Positions 15,574 through 24,787 of a stretch of 64,000 bases of DNA are shown here, in pieces (position 1 is the first letter of the stretch; each line of letters begins with the position of its first letter). The notes under the pieces are model-generated. The model saw only the letters and a program-made list of their open reading frames with translations, had not been told where the DNA came from and searched no databases. Source of the DNA: Massilibacteroides vaginae (lineage in GTDB: Bacteria > Bacteroidota > Bacteroidia > Bacteroidales > Tannerellaceae). The stretch is taken from assembly GCF_900178525.1 (NCBI RefSeq), contig NZ_FXDJ01000008.1, forward strand, positions 315,001-379,000. The letters are read 5' to 3'. The position numbers and the translations under genes are program-made.

Positions 15574-17934
15574 TTAGAAAGGATATCCAACGGCAAAGTG
15601 CCAGGCAAAGTCGTCGCCAAAATTGGGGTTACTTATCGCCCATTTCTTTGATCCTTTTCTCTGTGGATCATAAGCTTTTAGACCGGTATCGAAACGAAGA
15701 AGAAAAAAGTCAAAGTCTAAGCGTAAACCTAAGCCATAAGAGAAGGCTATTTCTTTATAAAAGCGTGAGAAATCAAAATTTCCACCCTTTTGATCTTCGT
15801 ATGGACGAATTGTCCAAATATTTCCGGCATCAAGATAAGCGGCCAATTCAAATTTCCAAAACAGCTTTGTGCGATACTCCAGATTCGCTTCCAGACGAAC
15901 ATCTCCAACCCGGGTTACAAAACTGGACGAGTCTTTAGACATACTACCCGGTCCTAAATCACGCACAGACCATCCGCGAAGGCTATTCGCTCCACCGGCA
16001 AAATAACGACGCTCAAAAGGCAGTCTGGTACTATTCGAATAAGGAACTCCTATACCGGCTCCGAAGTGAAAGGCTATTTTATTCCGGTTGTCTAACACCA
16101 ATCCTTTGCTTATATCGAGGTCTGTTTTTACAAATTGCTGATAAGGAATTCCAAACAGTTCATATTCACCTTCCTTATTCGGTGTTGCTCCTAATAAAGA
16201 CGACACGCCATATAGGAGGTTTCCTGCAAGCTCCACGGAGAAACGAAGAGAATGGGTATTACGTAAGCGGTTCTGAGGAGAATAGTTGCTAAACGCATAG
16301 TTGTATCCAATTCCCAGTATAAATTGATCTTTATAATAGTAACTGGCTGTGGTTTCGGGCAATAAGTCCAGGAAAGTACTGTCAATCTTAGGAAGTGAAA
16401 CATAATCCACATCAATTAGTTTGAATGTATGCCGGGCCTGAGTGTTTGACCGGTCTTGCCAGATATAACTCCAACCTCCAGAAAAAATATCCCGTCGATA
16501 TTCCGGGCGACGTTGTCTGTTATAGCTTACATTCAGTTGTGTCGTTGCTCTGAGTTTTCTTCTTAAGTCACTATTCAGGAACGGAAAAACAAAACGTGGA
16601 AATTGCAAGGAGGCCTCTCCTCCTATTTCCATATAATAGTCTGATCCGGCACTTCCTTTTTGTCCTGCCAATGATTCAAACGCTCCACGAATCTTGGCCG
16701 AAAACACTTCTGATCCTTTAAACAAGTTTCTATGCTGATAATTCACACTTGCGGCAAATCCCAAGTCTCCATTTGAGTTAGTTCCTTCCAAGTCTGTTCC
16801 AAAGCCCTGAATTTTAGCGGGAGAAGTAAAAATATAACTGTTTAGCTTTAAGGTGTCGTTTTCCTCTACTTCATCAAAACGAATATTTATATTTCGCAAG
16901 GCTCTGAGGGCGGAAAACGAAGAATAGGTCATTTCCACATCTCGCTCATTAAACAATTTTCCGGGCGTAATGTGTGTGCTGTTATGTAATACGGAACGAC
17001 GCACGGTTTGTCCGTTGGTACCGTAAAGAAAATTAAGCCCTTTATAGTTCATTGTATCCGTATACTGCGCATATACGTCATCACCACTCTGCTGAAGGGC
17101 ATCAAAATTGCTGATAATATAAACATCTTTAATATAGTATTGCTTATGTTCACCATCTTCTACATTCCCTATTGCATCAATTTTTCGATGCGGACGCAAT
17201 TGCATTTCGAGTTCAACCTGCTTGTTTCCAACGGTTGTATCTGCCTGATAAACCAGATAATCCCTGTTAAAGGCGTAATATCCTTGTCTTCTAAGCAAAG
17301 AAGTGATTCGTTGTCTTTCTTTTTCCAACTGATCCCGGTCAAACAGGTTACCTTCCTGTACAACAGCAACATACTGATCTAAAGAAGATTGAAAGGGTGA
17401 AGTGAGCCAATTCCGTTTAGGTGCAGTTTGACGAACAATGCTATCAATTCGTTTATCCTCTAAATTCATCACATAGTCACTTAGCAGGTAAGGTTCATGC
17501 GCCTTAATATGGTAGGTAACGACAGCCTTTTTTTGCCTTGATGTGTCAATATCGCTGGTAACCTCTGCATTCAGATATCCTTTATTGATAAGATACTTCG
17601 TTAGTTCGTCAACCGACTGATCCACAAGCGTGGTGTCCAATATTACAGGGGCTTCTCCTATCCTACGCAACTGTTTATTGATCCACTTGCGTTCGTTTCT
17701 TCCGGACCAGTTGTAAACATACAACTGCCATTTCATCAGTCCGAAAGCTTTAAAATTGGGTTGCTGCCTCAAATAAGAATAATAGTCAAGATTCTTATTA
17801 CTTTCCCCTTGAGTATCAAACTTAACTTTATCTAAAAGATAATCCCCTTCATCAACAAATTTAGTCGTGCTGCAGGAAGTGAGCAAAAGGAAAAACAAGA
17901 TTGTTTGTACTATACGTATGGAGACAACTTTCAT
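15574..17934 (-). CDS. tamL: TamL: BamA/TamA-family outer membrane lipoprotein
   Basis: 786 residues. The N-terminus has a lipobox, LLTSC with the Cys at about residue 21, which separates the Bacteroidota TamL group from ordinary TamA. POTRA-like repeats cover about residues 25-300; the C-terminal half is an Omp85 16-strand-type barrel with LPFERRYFAGGANSLRGW (the conserved R-G motif of L6) and a terminal GYPF. It is expected to work with TamB in inserting outer membrane proteins or lipids transport. Transcribed divergently from the TrmH-like gene, with its own -7 box at 17954-17961. Confidence 0.9.
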   Translation of the reverse strand: MKVVSIRIVQTILFFLLLTSCSTTKFVDEGDYLLDKVKFDTQGESNKNLDYYSYLRQQPNFKAFGLMKWQLYVYNWSGRNERKWINKQLRRIGEAPVILDTTLVDQSVDELTKYLINKGYLNAEVTSDIDTSRQKKAVVTYHIKAHEPYLLSDYVMNLEDKRIDSIVRQTAPKRNWLTSPFQSSLDQYVAVVQEGNLFDRDQLEKERQRITSLLRRQGYYAFNRDYLVYQADTTVGNKQVELEMQLRPHRKIDAIGNVEDGEHKQYYIKDVYIISNFDALQQSGDDVYAQYTDTMNYKGLNFLYGTNGQTVRRSVLHNSTHITPGKLFNERDVEMTYSSFSALRALRNINIRFDEVEENDTLKLNSYIFTSPAKIQGFGTDLEGTNSNGDLGFAASVNYQHRNLFKGSEVFSAKIRGAFESLAGQKGSAGSDYYMEIGGEASLQFPRFVFPFLNSDLRRKLRATTQLNVSYNRQRRPEYRRDIFSGGWSYIWQDRSNTQARHTFKLIDVDYVSLPKIDSTFLDLLPETTASYYYKDQFILGIGYNYAFSNYSPQNRLRNTHSLRFSVELAGNLLYGVSSLLGATPNKEGEYELFGIPYQQFVKTDLDISKGLVLDNRNKIAFHFGAGIGVPYSNSTRLPFERRYFAGGANSLRGWSVRDLGPGSMSKDSSSFVTRVGDVRLEANLEYRTKLFWKFELAAYLDAGNIWTIRPYEDQKGGNFDFSRFYKEIAFSYGLGLRLDFDFFLLRFDTGLKAYDPQRKGSKKWAISNPNFGDDFAWHFAVGYPF

Positions 17935-17953
17935 CTTTAAACCTATTAAACAG

Positions 17954-17961
17954 CAAATGTA
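17954..17961 (-). promoter_or_regulatory. -7 box TACATTTG for tamL
   Basis: Minus-strand TAnnTTTG, 20 bp upstream of the tamL ATG. Confidence 0.55.
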
Positions 17962-17983
17962 CTGGAATTATAACAATTTCCTG

Positions 17984-17991
17984 TATTTTTG
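17984..17991 (+). promoter_or_regulatory. -7 box TATTTTTG for TrmH-family gene
   Basis: TAnnTTTG, 23 bp upstream of the ATG at 18015; divergent from the tamL promoter. Confidence 0.55.
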
Positions 17992-18014
17992 TTTTGTAAA
18001 AAGACAATAGACAA

Positions 18015-18764
18015 ATGCTGAGTAAAGCTAAAATAAAACACATACGTTCTCTGGAACTTAAAAAGTTCAGAAACGAACACAAGCTATTCGTTGCGGAAGG
18101 TAACAAACTTGTTGCCGACATGCTACCCTTTTTTAATTGCGAACTGCTAATAGCAAAACCATCCTGGATGGCAACCCAGGGAGATTTAATTGTGAAAGAA
18201 TTACTCGTTGCCGACGACGGTGATATTGAAAAGGCCAGTTTTCTAAAATCTCCTCAGGATGTGATTGCCGTGTTTCATCAGCCTTTATATAATTTAGAAG
18301 AGGCCAATCCTAATACAAATCTGGTTCTTGTTCTTGATGGCATACAGGATCCGGGAAACCTTGGTACTATTATACGGTTGGCTGATTGGTTTGGCATTGA
18401 ACATATTGTATGCAGCTACGATACAGCAGATGCTTTTAGTCCGAAAACCGTACAAGCAACTATGGGAGCTTTAGCCCGAATTAAAGTACATTACACAGAC
18501 TTAACAGCATTTCTTAAGCAGCAAAAGGCTTCAATCTATGGAACATATCTGGATGGAGAGAATCTCTATTCAAAAGAGTTAAATGGTAACGGAATCATTA
18601 TCATGGGAAGTGAAGGTAACGGAATAAGGCCGGAAATCACTCCGTTTGTAACAGAGAAAGTCTTTATCCCTAATTTCCCGGCAGAAAAGGCAACCAGCGA
18701 GTCTTTAAACGTTGCCATTGCAACAGCCATTGTATGTAGTGAGTTCAGACGAAGACAACTTTGA
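18015..18764 (+). CDS. TrmH/SpoU-family RNA 2'-O-methyltransferase
   Basis: 249 residues. An N-terminal substrate-binding domain (IRSLELKKFRNEHKLFVAEG) is followed by the SPOUT domain with motif 1 DGIQDPGNLGTIIRLADWFG, motif 2 IIMGSEGNGIRPEI and motif 3 IPNFPAEKATSESLNVAIAT, all intact. This is the RlmB/TrmH-like group; the target nucleotide (23S rRNA is most likely) cannot be assigned. Convergent with, and 2 bp from, the end of the 86-residue gene on the other strand. Confidence 0.92.
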   Translation: MLSKAKIKHIRSLELKKFRNEHKLFVAEGNKLVADMLPFFNCELLIAKPSWMATQGDLIVKELLVADDGDIEKASFLKSPQDVIAVFHQPLYNLEEANPNTNLVLVLDGIQDPGNLGTIIRLADWFGIEHIVCSYDTADAFSPKTVQATMGALARIKVHYTDLTAFLKQQKASIYGTYLDGENLYSKELNGNGIIIMGSEGNGIRPEITPFVTEKVFIPNFPAEKATSESLNVAIATAIVCSEFRRRQL

Positions 18765-18765
18765 G

Positions 18766-19026
18766 CTATAAAATGATTTGATTTAGAACAACCTTGCTCC
18801 CGGTTTTAACAGCATCGGTAATGCCGGAAGCTTCCAGTTCGGATACGGATTTTATTTCTTGTTGATCATCTAAGGAGGGAAATATAACGCCATCTTTAAA
18901 TTCTGTGCCGGCAATCTCTTCATTAAGAGGGAAAACTCCGATAAGCGTGTTATCATCGCCCAGTTCAATATAATGAAGAGGTAAAAGTTTTTTCCAAAAA
19001 ATATAATGAGCAGCAATTCTACGCAT
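18766..19026 (-). CDS. Conserved-looking small protein of the lspA operon, function unknown
   Basis: 86 residues, not recognised as a named family. Begins MRRIAAHYIFWKKLLPLHYI and contains several beta-prone stretches (LHYIELGDDNTLIGVFPLNE, then SKVVLNQIIL); no signal peptide, no cysteine. It follows the DUF4296 gene by 11 bp and ends the dksA-lspA-DUF4296 run, which supports its being a real gene. The promoter-proximal position of basic residues and the ordered composition argue against a random frame. No function is proposed. Confidence 0.7.
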   Translation of the reverse strand: MRRIAAHYIFWKKLLPLHYIELGDDNTLIGVFPLNEEIAGTEFKDGVIFPSLDDQQEIKSVSELEASGITDAVKTGSKVVLNQIIL

Positions 19027-19037
19027 TAGGCCGGGAT

Positions 19038-19829
19038 TTATTGAGTCGTCAATGTGTCTTTAGGTACTGACGTCGAGACATCACGTCCGTAGTTATATTT
19101 CATCAAATTAATGCTGTCTAAATAGACTTTATAATATGTGCTATCAGCATTATCCAATCGTATATAACCATAGACCTGTTTAACTTGTTTTGTCGCTAAG
19201 GTTTTCAAGATAATTTCCTGATAACCGTCTTTCTTTATTGTCTGATTGGTAGTTATAATCGTATCTCCCTGATTGGCACTAATACGAACTTCGGGGTAAT
19301 AACTACTTCCTTCTTTCAATCCCCAAACTTTCATTCCCAACACAAAAGAGCTTCCGGATGAATAACTCACATCAGGGGATATATCAAAAACAACACCATT
19401 AAACAATGCTTTAGGAGTAAGCTCAACTGATGATCTGCGTGGCCATACGTCGATTGAATCCTGATTGGAAGATGGAGCTGCTTTGGCTTGTACATCTCCC
19501 AGGTCTTTTATTTCATTTTCAATTTCAATTTTCGCACGATCGTATACCTGCAGATAAATATCCAGATTACGTGCATACCAAACTAAAGAAGAGTCATAGT
19601 CTGCTTGTGAAATCCCATGTTTGGTAAAAACAGAATTAAACAGTACTTTTTTTATTGAGTCATTATTGTACCTCTTGTAATCCGACGAAATTATAGATTC
19701 AGCCAAATGCATATCAATAATTACTTCCTGCATTTTTTTCTCAGGAAGGATATGATCAGGCACCTTGCTGCAAGTAGTCAATAAAAACAAGACCAGAAAA
19801 GCTATGCAATATTTTAAATTAATTGGCAT
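19038..19829 (-). CDS. DUF4296-domain lipoprotein
   Basis: 263 residues. Lipobox LLTTC with Cys at about residue 21. The DUF4296 core is at about residues 25-105 (VPDHILPEKKMQEVIIDMHL ... LDIYLQVYDRAKIEIENEI). The remaining 150 residues look like a beta-sandwich. The start overlaps the end of lspA by 11 bp. DUF4296 proteins are found across Bacteroidota beside lspA; the role is unknown. It needs the product of its neighbour for maturation. Confidence 0.88.
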   Translation of the reverse strand: MPINLKYCIAFLVLFLLTTCSKVPDHILPEKKMQEVIIDMHLAESIISSDYKRYNNDSIKKVLFNSVFTKHGISQADYDSSLVWYARNLDIYLQVYDRAKIEIENEIKDLGDVQAKAAPSSNQDSIDVWPRRSSVELTPKALFNGVVFDISPDVSYSSGSSFVLGMKVWGLKEGSSYYPEVRISANQGDTIITTNQTIKKDGYQEIILKTLATKQVKQVYGYIRLDNADSTYYKVYLDSINLMKYNYGRDVSTSVPKDTLTTQ

Positions 19830-20448
19830 CCGTCTTTACTTCTTTAGACAGGCTTGCGGATAAGGTATGTCTGTGGAATATCAATAAGAAAAACACTCCT
19901 ACACAGATAGCTGAATCCGCTATATTAAAAATCGGACGAAAAAACACAAATTCTTCCCCTCCCCAAAAAGGAACCCAGGTTGGCAAAACAGTTTGTATCA
20001 GCGGAAAGTAGAACATATCAACCACTTTCCCATGCAACCAACCGGCATATCCTCCACTTTCTGGCATAAAAGAAGCCACTTGATTATAACTATGGTCAAA
20101 AATCACACCATAAAACACTGAATCAATTATATTACCTATAGCACCGGCAAAAATTAAAGCTATACAAGCTATAAACCAGAAATTGTAATTCTTTTTTACA
20201 ATTTGGTAAAGATAATAACCTATAAAGCTTACTGCTATAATGCGGAATATAGACAGGAACAGTTTCCCTATAACTTCAATTCCGAAAGCCATGCCCGGAT
20301 TTTCAGTAAAATAGATATAAAACCAAGATGTAACCTCATAACTCTCATGCAATTGCATATTGGTTTTAATCCAGATCTTTAGTATTTGGTCAAGAAGAAG
20401 GAGCAGTATTATAATTAACACTGCTCCCCAGCCTTTTGAATATTTCAT
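19819..20448 (-). CDS. lspA: Lipoprotein signal peptidase (signal peptidase II)
   Basis: 209 residues, four membrane segments. Family motifs are DQILKIWIKTNM, ENPGMAFGI, GAIGNIIDSVFYGVIFD (first catalytic Asp) and FNIADSAICVG (second catalytic Asp). It removes signal peptides from prolipoproteins in the inner membrane. Slightly longer than the E. coli enzyme (164) because of an insertion before the second half, usual in Bacteroidota. The stop of the DksA-like gene is adjacent to its ATG. Confidence 0.96.
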   Translation of the reverse strand: MKYSKGWGAVLIIILLLLLDQILKIWIKTNMQLHESYEVTSWFYIYFTENPGMAFGIEVIGKLFLSIFRIIAVSFIGYYLYQIVKKNYNFWFIACIALIFAGAIGNIIDSVFYGVIFDHSYNQVASFMPESGGYAGWLHGKVVDMFYFPLIQTVLPTWVPFWGGEEFVFFRPIFNIADSAICVGVFFLLIFHRHTLSASLSKEVKTDAN

Positions 20449-20829
20449 TTATCTAATGCCTCCTTGTTTCGCTTCAATACTTAATGTAGCATGCGGAACT
20501 GCACGCAAACGTTCTTTTGGTATAAGTTTTCCGGTTTCACGGCATACACCATAAGTCTTATTTTCTATACGGATCAAAGCTGCCTGAAGATTCTGTATAA
20601 ATTTCATTTGTCTCTGAGCCAAACGACCGGCTTCTTCTTTAGATAAAGTTGCCGCTCCTTCTTCCAATACTTTAAACGTAGGGGATGTATCGGAAACATC
20701 ATTCCCGTCAGAATTAGTCACTCCGGATCTCAAGAGCTCATAGTCGTTCTTTGCTTTTTCAAGCTTTTCTAATATGATAGCACGGAATTCCTCGAGTTCC
20801 GCGTCCGAATATCTTGTTTTTTCAGCCAT
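20449..20829 (-). CDS. DksA/TraR-family transcription regulator, zinc site degenerate
   Basis: 126 residues from the ATG at 20829; a GTG three codons upstream (20838) is an alternative start. The N-terminal coiled-coil region runs to about residue 75, followed by the zinc-finger region YGVCRETGKLIPKERLRAVP. Only one of the four zinc cysteines remains, so the finger probably does not bind zinc in the usual way; from memory this is usual in Bacteroidota DksA. It binds RNA polymerase secondary channel in the family. First gene of the operon with lspA. Confidence 0.88.
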   Translation of the reverse strand: MAEKTRYSDAELEEFRAIILEKLEKAKNDYELLRSGVTNSDGNDVSDTSPTFKVLEEGAATLSKEEAGRLAQRQMKFIQNLQAALIRIENKTYGVCRETGKLIPKERLRAVPHATLSIEAKQGGIR

Positions 20830-20900
20830 AGCAATCACTTTTTTAAGTTCTACAATTAAATATACTTAAACATCATCTATCACTCCGGATTGTTTTACAC

Positions 20901-20908
20901 CAAAGATA
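20901..20908 (-). promoter_or_regulatory. -7 box TATCTTTG for dksA-lspA operon
   Basis: Minus-strand TAnnTTTG about 70 bp upstream of the DksA-like start. Confidence 0.5.
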
Positions 20909-20956
20909 GGTATATTATATCGAATCCCACAAAGTAGTTTTCTTTTTTATAACATA

Positions 20957-23900
20957 TCAGATCTTTTCAATCTTAACGGATAATTGAAAATCTTCAAAAT
21001 CGAGAAGTACAGGATCGCTCATCACATCAACAATCTCTACTGTAGCAGCCAATACCTGATTTGCAATATACTCACGGTAATCATTAATCGCCGGATCTGT
21101 TTGATCAAACGACAGTATCTGCACTGCAATTTTATCAGTTATTTCATACCCGTTACCTTTGCGAAGGTTTTGTATACGATTGACTAACTCCCGGGCTAAT
21201 CCTTCTTTTCGAAGTTCTTCCGTTACGGTTATATCAAGTGCTACAGTCAGGCGTCCCTCATTAGCAACCAACCATCCGGGGATATCTTCGGATATGATTT
21301 CAACATCTTCAGGCTTAATAACAGCTTCCTGCCCTTCAATGTTTAAATTTAAACTTCCTGTTTTCTCAAATGTTTGAATATCATCCTGAGTAAGTACTTG
21401 AATAGCCGCGGCCAATTGTTTCATAATTTTACCGTATCGAGGACCTAACTTTTTGAAATCAGGTTTCACTTTCTTCACTAAGATACCGGCTGTATTATCA
21501 ACAAAATTAAGCTCTTTCACATTAACTTCGCCTAATATCAACGCTTTTACGGCCTCGATACTTTCTTGTTGGTGCTGATCTATAACCGGAACCATAATGG
21601 CTTGAAGCGGTTGGCGCACTTTGATATTAACCTTGCGTCTCAAAGCCAAGATCATTGAAGATATGTCTTGCGCAATCTTCATTTGCTCCTCAAGCTGCTT
21701 GTTGATCAACGTTTCATTGTATTTCGGAAAATCGGACAAATGAACAGATTCAACATGCTCACGCTTTGTTACGGCAATTAAATCCGAAAACAATTGATCG
21801 GCATAGAAAGGTGCAATTGGCGCCATCAATTTTGCTACTGTTTCCAAACAAGTATATAGGGTTTGGTAGGCAGACAGTTTATCATCTGTCATTCCTCCAC
21901 CCCAAAAACGACGGCGGTTCAAACGAACGTACCAGTTACTCAAATTGTCGTTCACGAATTCAGAAATAGCACGTCCGGCACGTGTCGGTTCGTATGTATC
22001 ATAATAACCGTCTACATTCTTAACCAGCGTATTCAAAAGCGATAATATCCACCGGTCAATTTCCGGACGTTTACTGAACTCAATATCTACCTCCGCATAA
22101 GTGAAGTTATCCACATTCGCATAAAGCGAGAAGAATGAATATGTATTGTAAAGCGTACCAAAGAATTTACGACGCACTTCCTCTATCCCTTCAATATCAA
22201 ATTTGATATTATCCCATGGAGAAGCGTTTGTGATCATATACCAGCGTAATGGATCCGATCCATGTTGCTCAATCGTTGAGAACGGATCAATCGCATTACC
22301 CAAACGCTTAGACATCTTATTTCCATTCTTATCAAGCACCAAACCATTAGACACTACCGTTTTATACGACACACTATCAAATACCATTGTAGCTATCGCA
22401 TGGAGTGTAAAGAACCATCCGCGGGTTTGGTCTACTCCCTCCGCTATAAAATCAGCCGGAAAGACAGTACCGTTATCCAACAATTCCTTATTCTCAAACG
22501 GATAATGAATCTGCGCATAAGGCATTGCGCCCGAATCAAACCAAACATCAATCAGGTCTGTTTCACGTTTCATAGGCTTGCCGTTTTCTGAAATCAGGAT
22601 AATATCATCCACATACGGACGGTGCAAGTCTATTTTATCATAATTCTCCTGCGTATAAAGTCCGGCCTTAAAGCCTTTATATGGATTTGACTCCATCAAT
22701 CCGGCCTTAACCGCTTTTTCTATTTCTTTGTATAATTCTTCTACGGAACCAATACACTTTTCTTCTGTACCATCTTCTGTTCTCCAGATCGGTAGTGGAG
22801 TTCCCCAGTAACGACTACGACTTAAGTTCCAGTCTTGCAAGTTTTCCAACCATTTACCAAAACGCCCCGTACCCGTACTTTGCGGCTTCCAGTTAATCGT
22901 ATTATTCAATTCGATCATGCGTTCACGGCAGGCGGTGGTACGAATAAACCAACTATCCAACGGGTAATACAATACAGGCTTGTCTGTACGCCAGCAATGA
23001 GGATAGTTGTGCACCTGTTTCTCAATGCGAAACACCAAATTCTGCTGTTTAAGCATTATACAAAGACTTACGTCCAAGGTTTCATCCGCATCTGTCAAAT
23101 TAGGGTCATAAGCATTCTTCACAAAACGACCGGCAAAGTCACCATACAAAGGAACATCAACCGATGTCTTTGTAAAAGAAGAATCCAAATCCCTTAAAAG
23201 ATAATATTTACCGGTCATATCTACCATCGGACGCTTATTTCCATCCGTATCGATCATCATTAATGGAGGTATGCCGTTTATTTTTGCTACGCGGTCGTCA
23301 TCCGCACCAAAAGTAGGCGCTATATGTACAATTCCGGTACCATCATCAGTCGTAACAAAGTCGCCCGTAATCACACGGAACGCACCTTCGCCCGGATTAA
23401 CCCAAGGAATAAGCTGTTGATACTTCATTCCGGCCAACTCTGATCCCTGCCATTCTCCTACTATTTTAAATGGCACCAACTTATCTCCTTGTTTATAATC
23501 TTCAAGAGCCAATTCGGCAGCTTTCGGATTAAAATACACATCCATTAAATTCTTGGCTAAAACCGCTGTCATCGGTACGCCGGTATATGGATTATAAGAC
23601 TGTACAGCTATATATGTGATATTTGGTCCAACACAAAGTGCTGTATTTGAAGGCAACGTCCAGGGAGTAGTTGTCCAGGCAAGGAAATAGGCGTCTCCAA
23701 ACCCTGTCATTTCCGGCTTCGGATCTACAATATGAAATTGCGCCGTGCAAGTCGTGTCTTTTACATCACGATAGCAACCCGGCTGATTCAGTTCATGAGT
23801 ACTCAATCCAGTTCCTGCAGCAGGAGAATAAGGTTGAATTGTATATCCCTTATATAGTAAATTCTTATTATACAATTCCTTAAGCAAATACCACAACGTT

Positions 23901-24376
23901 TCGATATATCGATTATCATAGGTGATATAAGGATCGTCCATATCCACCCAATATCCCATCTTCTGAGTCAGATCTTCCCATTCACGGGTGAATTTCATTA
24001 CGTCCTTGCGGCAAGCTGCGTTATATTCCGCGACGGTAATCTTCTTGCCAATATCTTCCTTCGTTATACCTAAAGATTTTTCCACACCAAGCTCCACAGG
24101 TAGCCCATGCGTATCCCATCCTGCTTTTCGCTCAACAAGAAAGCCTTTCATTGTTTTATAGCGGCAGAAAATATCTTTAATCGAACGAGCTATCACATGG
24201 TGGATACCGGGCATTCCATTTGCAGAAGGCGGTCCTTCGTAAAAAACAAATGAAGGATGTCCCTCACGAATAGCGAGGCTTTTCCGGAAGAGATCACCTT
24301 CCTGCCATTTCTTTAGCACCTCTTTATTTACATTCGATAAATCAAATTTCGAATATTCGGCAAATTTATTACTCAT
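20957..24376 (-). CDS. ileS: Isoleucyl-tRNA synthetase
   Basis: 1139 residues, the long IleRS form (E. coli enzyme is 938). HIGH-type motif GIHHVIA at about residues 57-63; KMSKR at about 688-692 (KMSKRLGN); editing domain between them (ATTTPWTLPSNTALCVGP). The C-terminal anticodon region continues to the end without an obvious zinc-binding cysteine cluster, as in the eukaryotic-like type associated with natural mupirocin tolerance; tolerance itself is inference. Monocistronic with its own -7 box at 24412-24419. Confidence 0.97.
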   Translation of the reverse strand: MSNKFAEYSKFDLSNVNKEVLKKWQEGDLFRKSLAIREGHPSFVFYEGPPSANGMPGIHHVIARSIKDIFCRYKTMKGFLVERKAGWDTHGLPVELGVEKSLGITKEDIGKKITVAEYNAACRKDVMKFTREWEDLTQKMGYWVDMDDPYITYDNRYIETLWYLLKELYNKNLLYKGYTIQPYSPAAGTGLSTHELNQPGCYRDVKDTTCTAQFHIVDPKPEMTGFGDAYFLAWTTTPWTLPSNTALCVGPNITYIAVQSYNPYTGVPMTAVLAKNLMDVYFNPKAAELALEDYKQGDKLVPFKIVGEWQGSELAGMKYQQLIPWVNPGEGAFRVITGDFVTTDDGTGIVHIAPTFGADDDRVAKINGIPPLMMIDTDGNKRPMVDMTGKYYLLRDLDSSFTKTSVDVPLYGDFAGRFVKNAYDPNLTDADETLDVSLCIMLKQQNLVFRIEKQVHNYPHCWRTDKPVLYYPLDSWFIRTTACRERMIELNNTINWKPQSTGTGRFGKWLENLQDWNLSRSRYWGTPLPIWRTEDGTEEKCIGSVEELYKEIEKAVKAGLMESNPYKGFKAGLYTQENYDKIDLHRPYVDDIILISENGKPMKRETDLIDVWFDSGAMPYAQIHYPFENKELLDNGTVFPADFIAEGVDQTRGWFFTLHAIATMVFDSVSYKTVVSNGLVLDKNGNKMSKRLGNAIDPFSTIEQHGSDPLRWYMITNASPWDNIKFDIEGIEEVRRKFFGTLYNTYSFFSLYANVDNFTYAEVDIEFSKRPEIDRWILSLLNTLVKNVDGYYDTYEPTRAGRAISEFVNDNLSNWYVRLNRRRFWGGGMTDDKLSAYQTLYTCLETVAKLMAPIAPFYADQLFSDLIAVTKREHVESVHLSDFPKYNETLINKQLEEQMKIAQDISSMILALRRKVNIKVRQPLQAIMVPVIDQHQQESIEAVKALILGEVNVKELNFVDNTAGILVKKVKPDFKKLGPRYGKIMKQLAAAIQVLTQDDIQTFEKTGSLNLNIEGQEAVIKPEDVEIISEDIPGWLVANEGRLTVALDITVTEELRKEGLARELVNRIQNLRKGNGYEITDKIAVQILSFDQTDPAINDYREYIANQVLAATVEIVDVMSDPVLLDFEDFQLSVKIEKI

Positions 24377-24411
24377 TTTGTCGTAGTTTATCTTGCTCTT
24401 AAAAATTGGTG

Positions 24412-24419
24412 CAAATTTA
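24412..24419 (-). promoter_or_regulatory. -7 box TAAATTTG for ileS
   Basis: Minus-strand TAnnTTTG, 36 bp upstream of the ileS ATG. Confidence 0.55.
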
Positions 24420-24504
24420 CGGCTTTTATTCTAAACAGCCAACGGATTGATGGGTCAATTAAAACTTCTCTGAAACAGCTGTTTTTTCATTAAAAACAAT
24501 CACG

Positions 24505-24546
24505 TTAAAAAAGAGAGAGACTCAAAATGAATCTCTCTCTCTTTTT
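24505..24546 (-). terminator. Terminator after sigma factor/small ORF unit
   Basis: GAGAGAGA stem with TCTCTCTC and an AT loop, followed on the minus strand by six T. It begins at the stop codon of the 57-residue ORF. Confidence 0.8.
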
Positions 24547-24718
24547 AGTTCAGGACAAAATTACAAGGTCCTGCATGAAATGTTTTTTCCGAACAATATA
24601 CTCGCGCAAACTGAGTTAAAAAATCAACTGTTTTTTTATGCGGAGAAGTTTTCTTTTCATTATTAACTTCATTCCTATTGTTCTTATGCTTCATAGATCT
24701 GGTAGAAAGTTTCTTCAT
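24545..24718 (-). CDS. Probable 57-residue gene downstream of ECF sigma factor
   Basis: ATG at 24718, TAA at 24545. The N-terminal half is Lys/Arg/Asn-rich (MKKLSTRSMKHKNNRNE); the C-terminal half is more ordered: HKKTVDFLTQFARVYCSEK and then CNFVLN at the end. It lies 69 bp after the sigma-factor stop and runs straight into a strong terminator, which suggests a shared transcript. No homologue recognised with certainty and no signal peptide. It could bind the sigma factor, but that is a guess from position only. Confidence 0.55.
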   Translation of the reverse strand: MKKLSTRSMKHKNNRNEVNNEKKTSPHKKTVDFLTQFARVYCSEKTFHAGPCNFVLN

Positions 24719-24787
24719 AGGCAACTATTTTATTTATACCTAATAAACGAAGGGTTTACTACCTTATTGTACGAGAACAATATTTTT

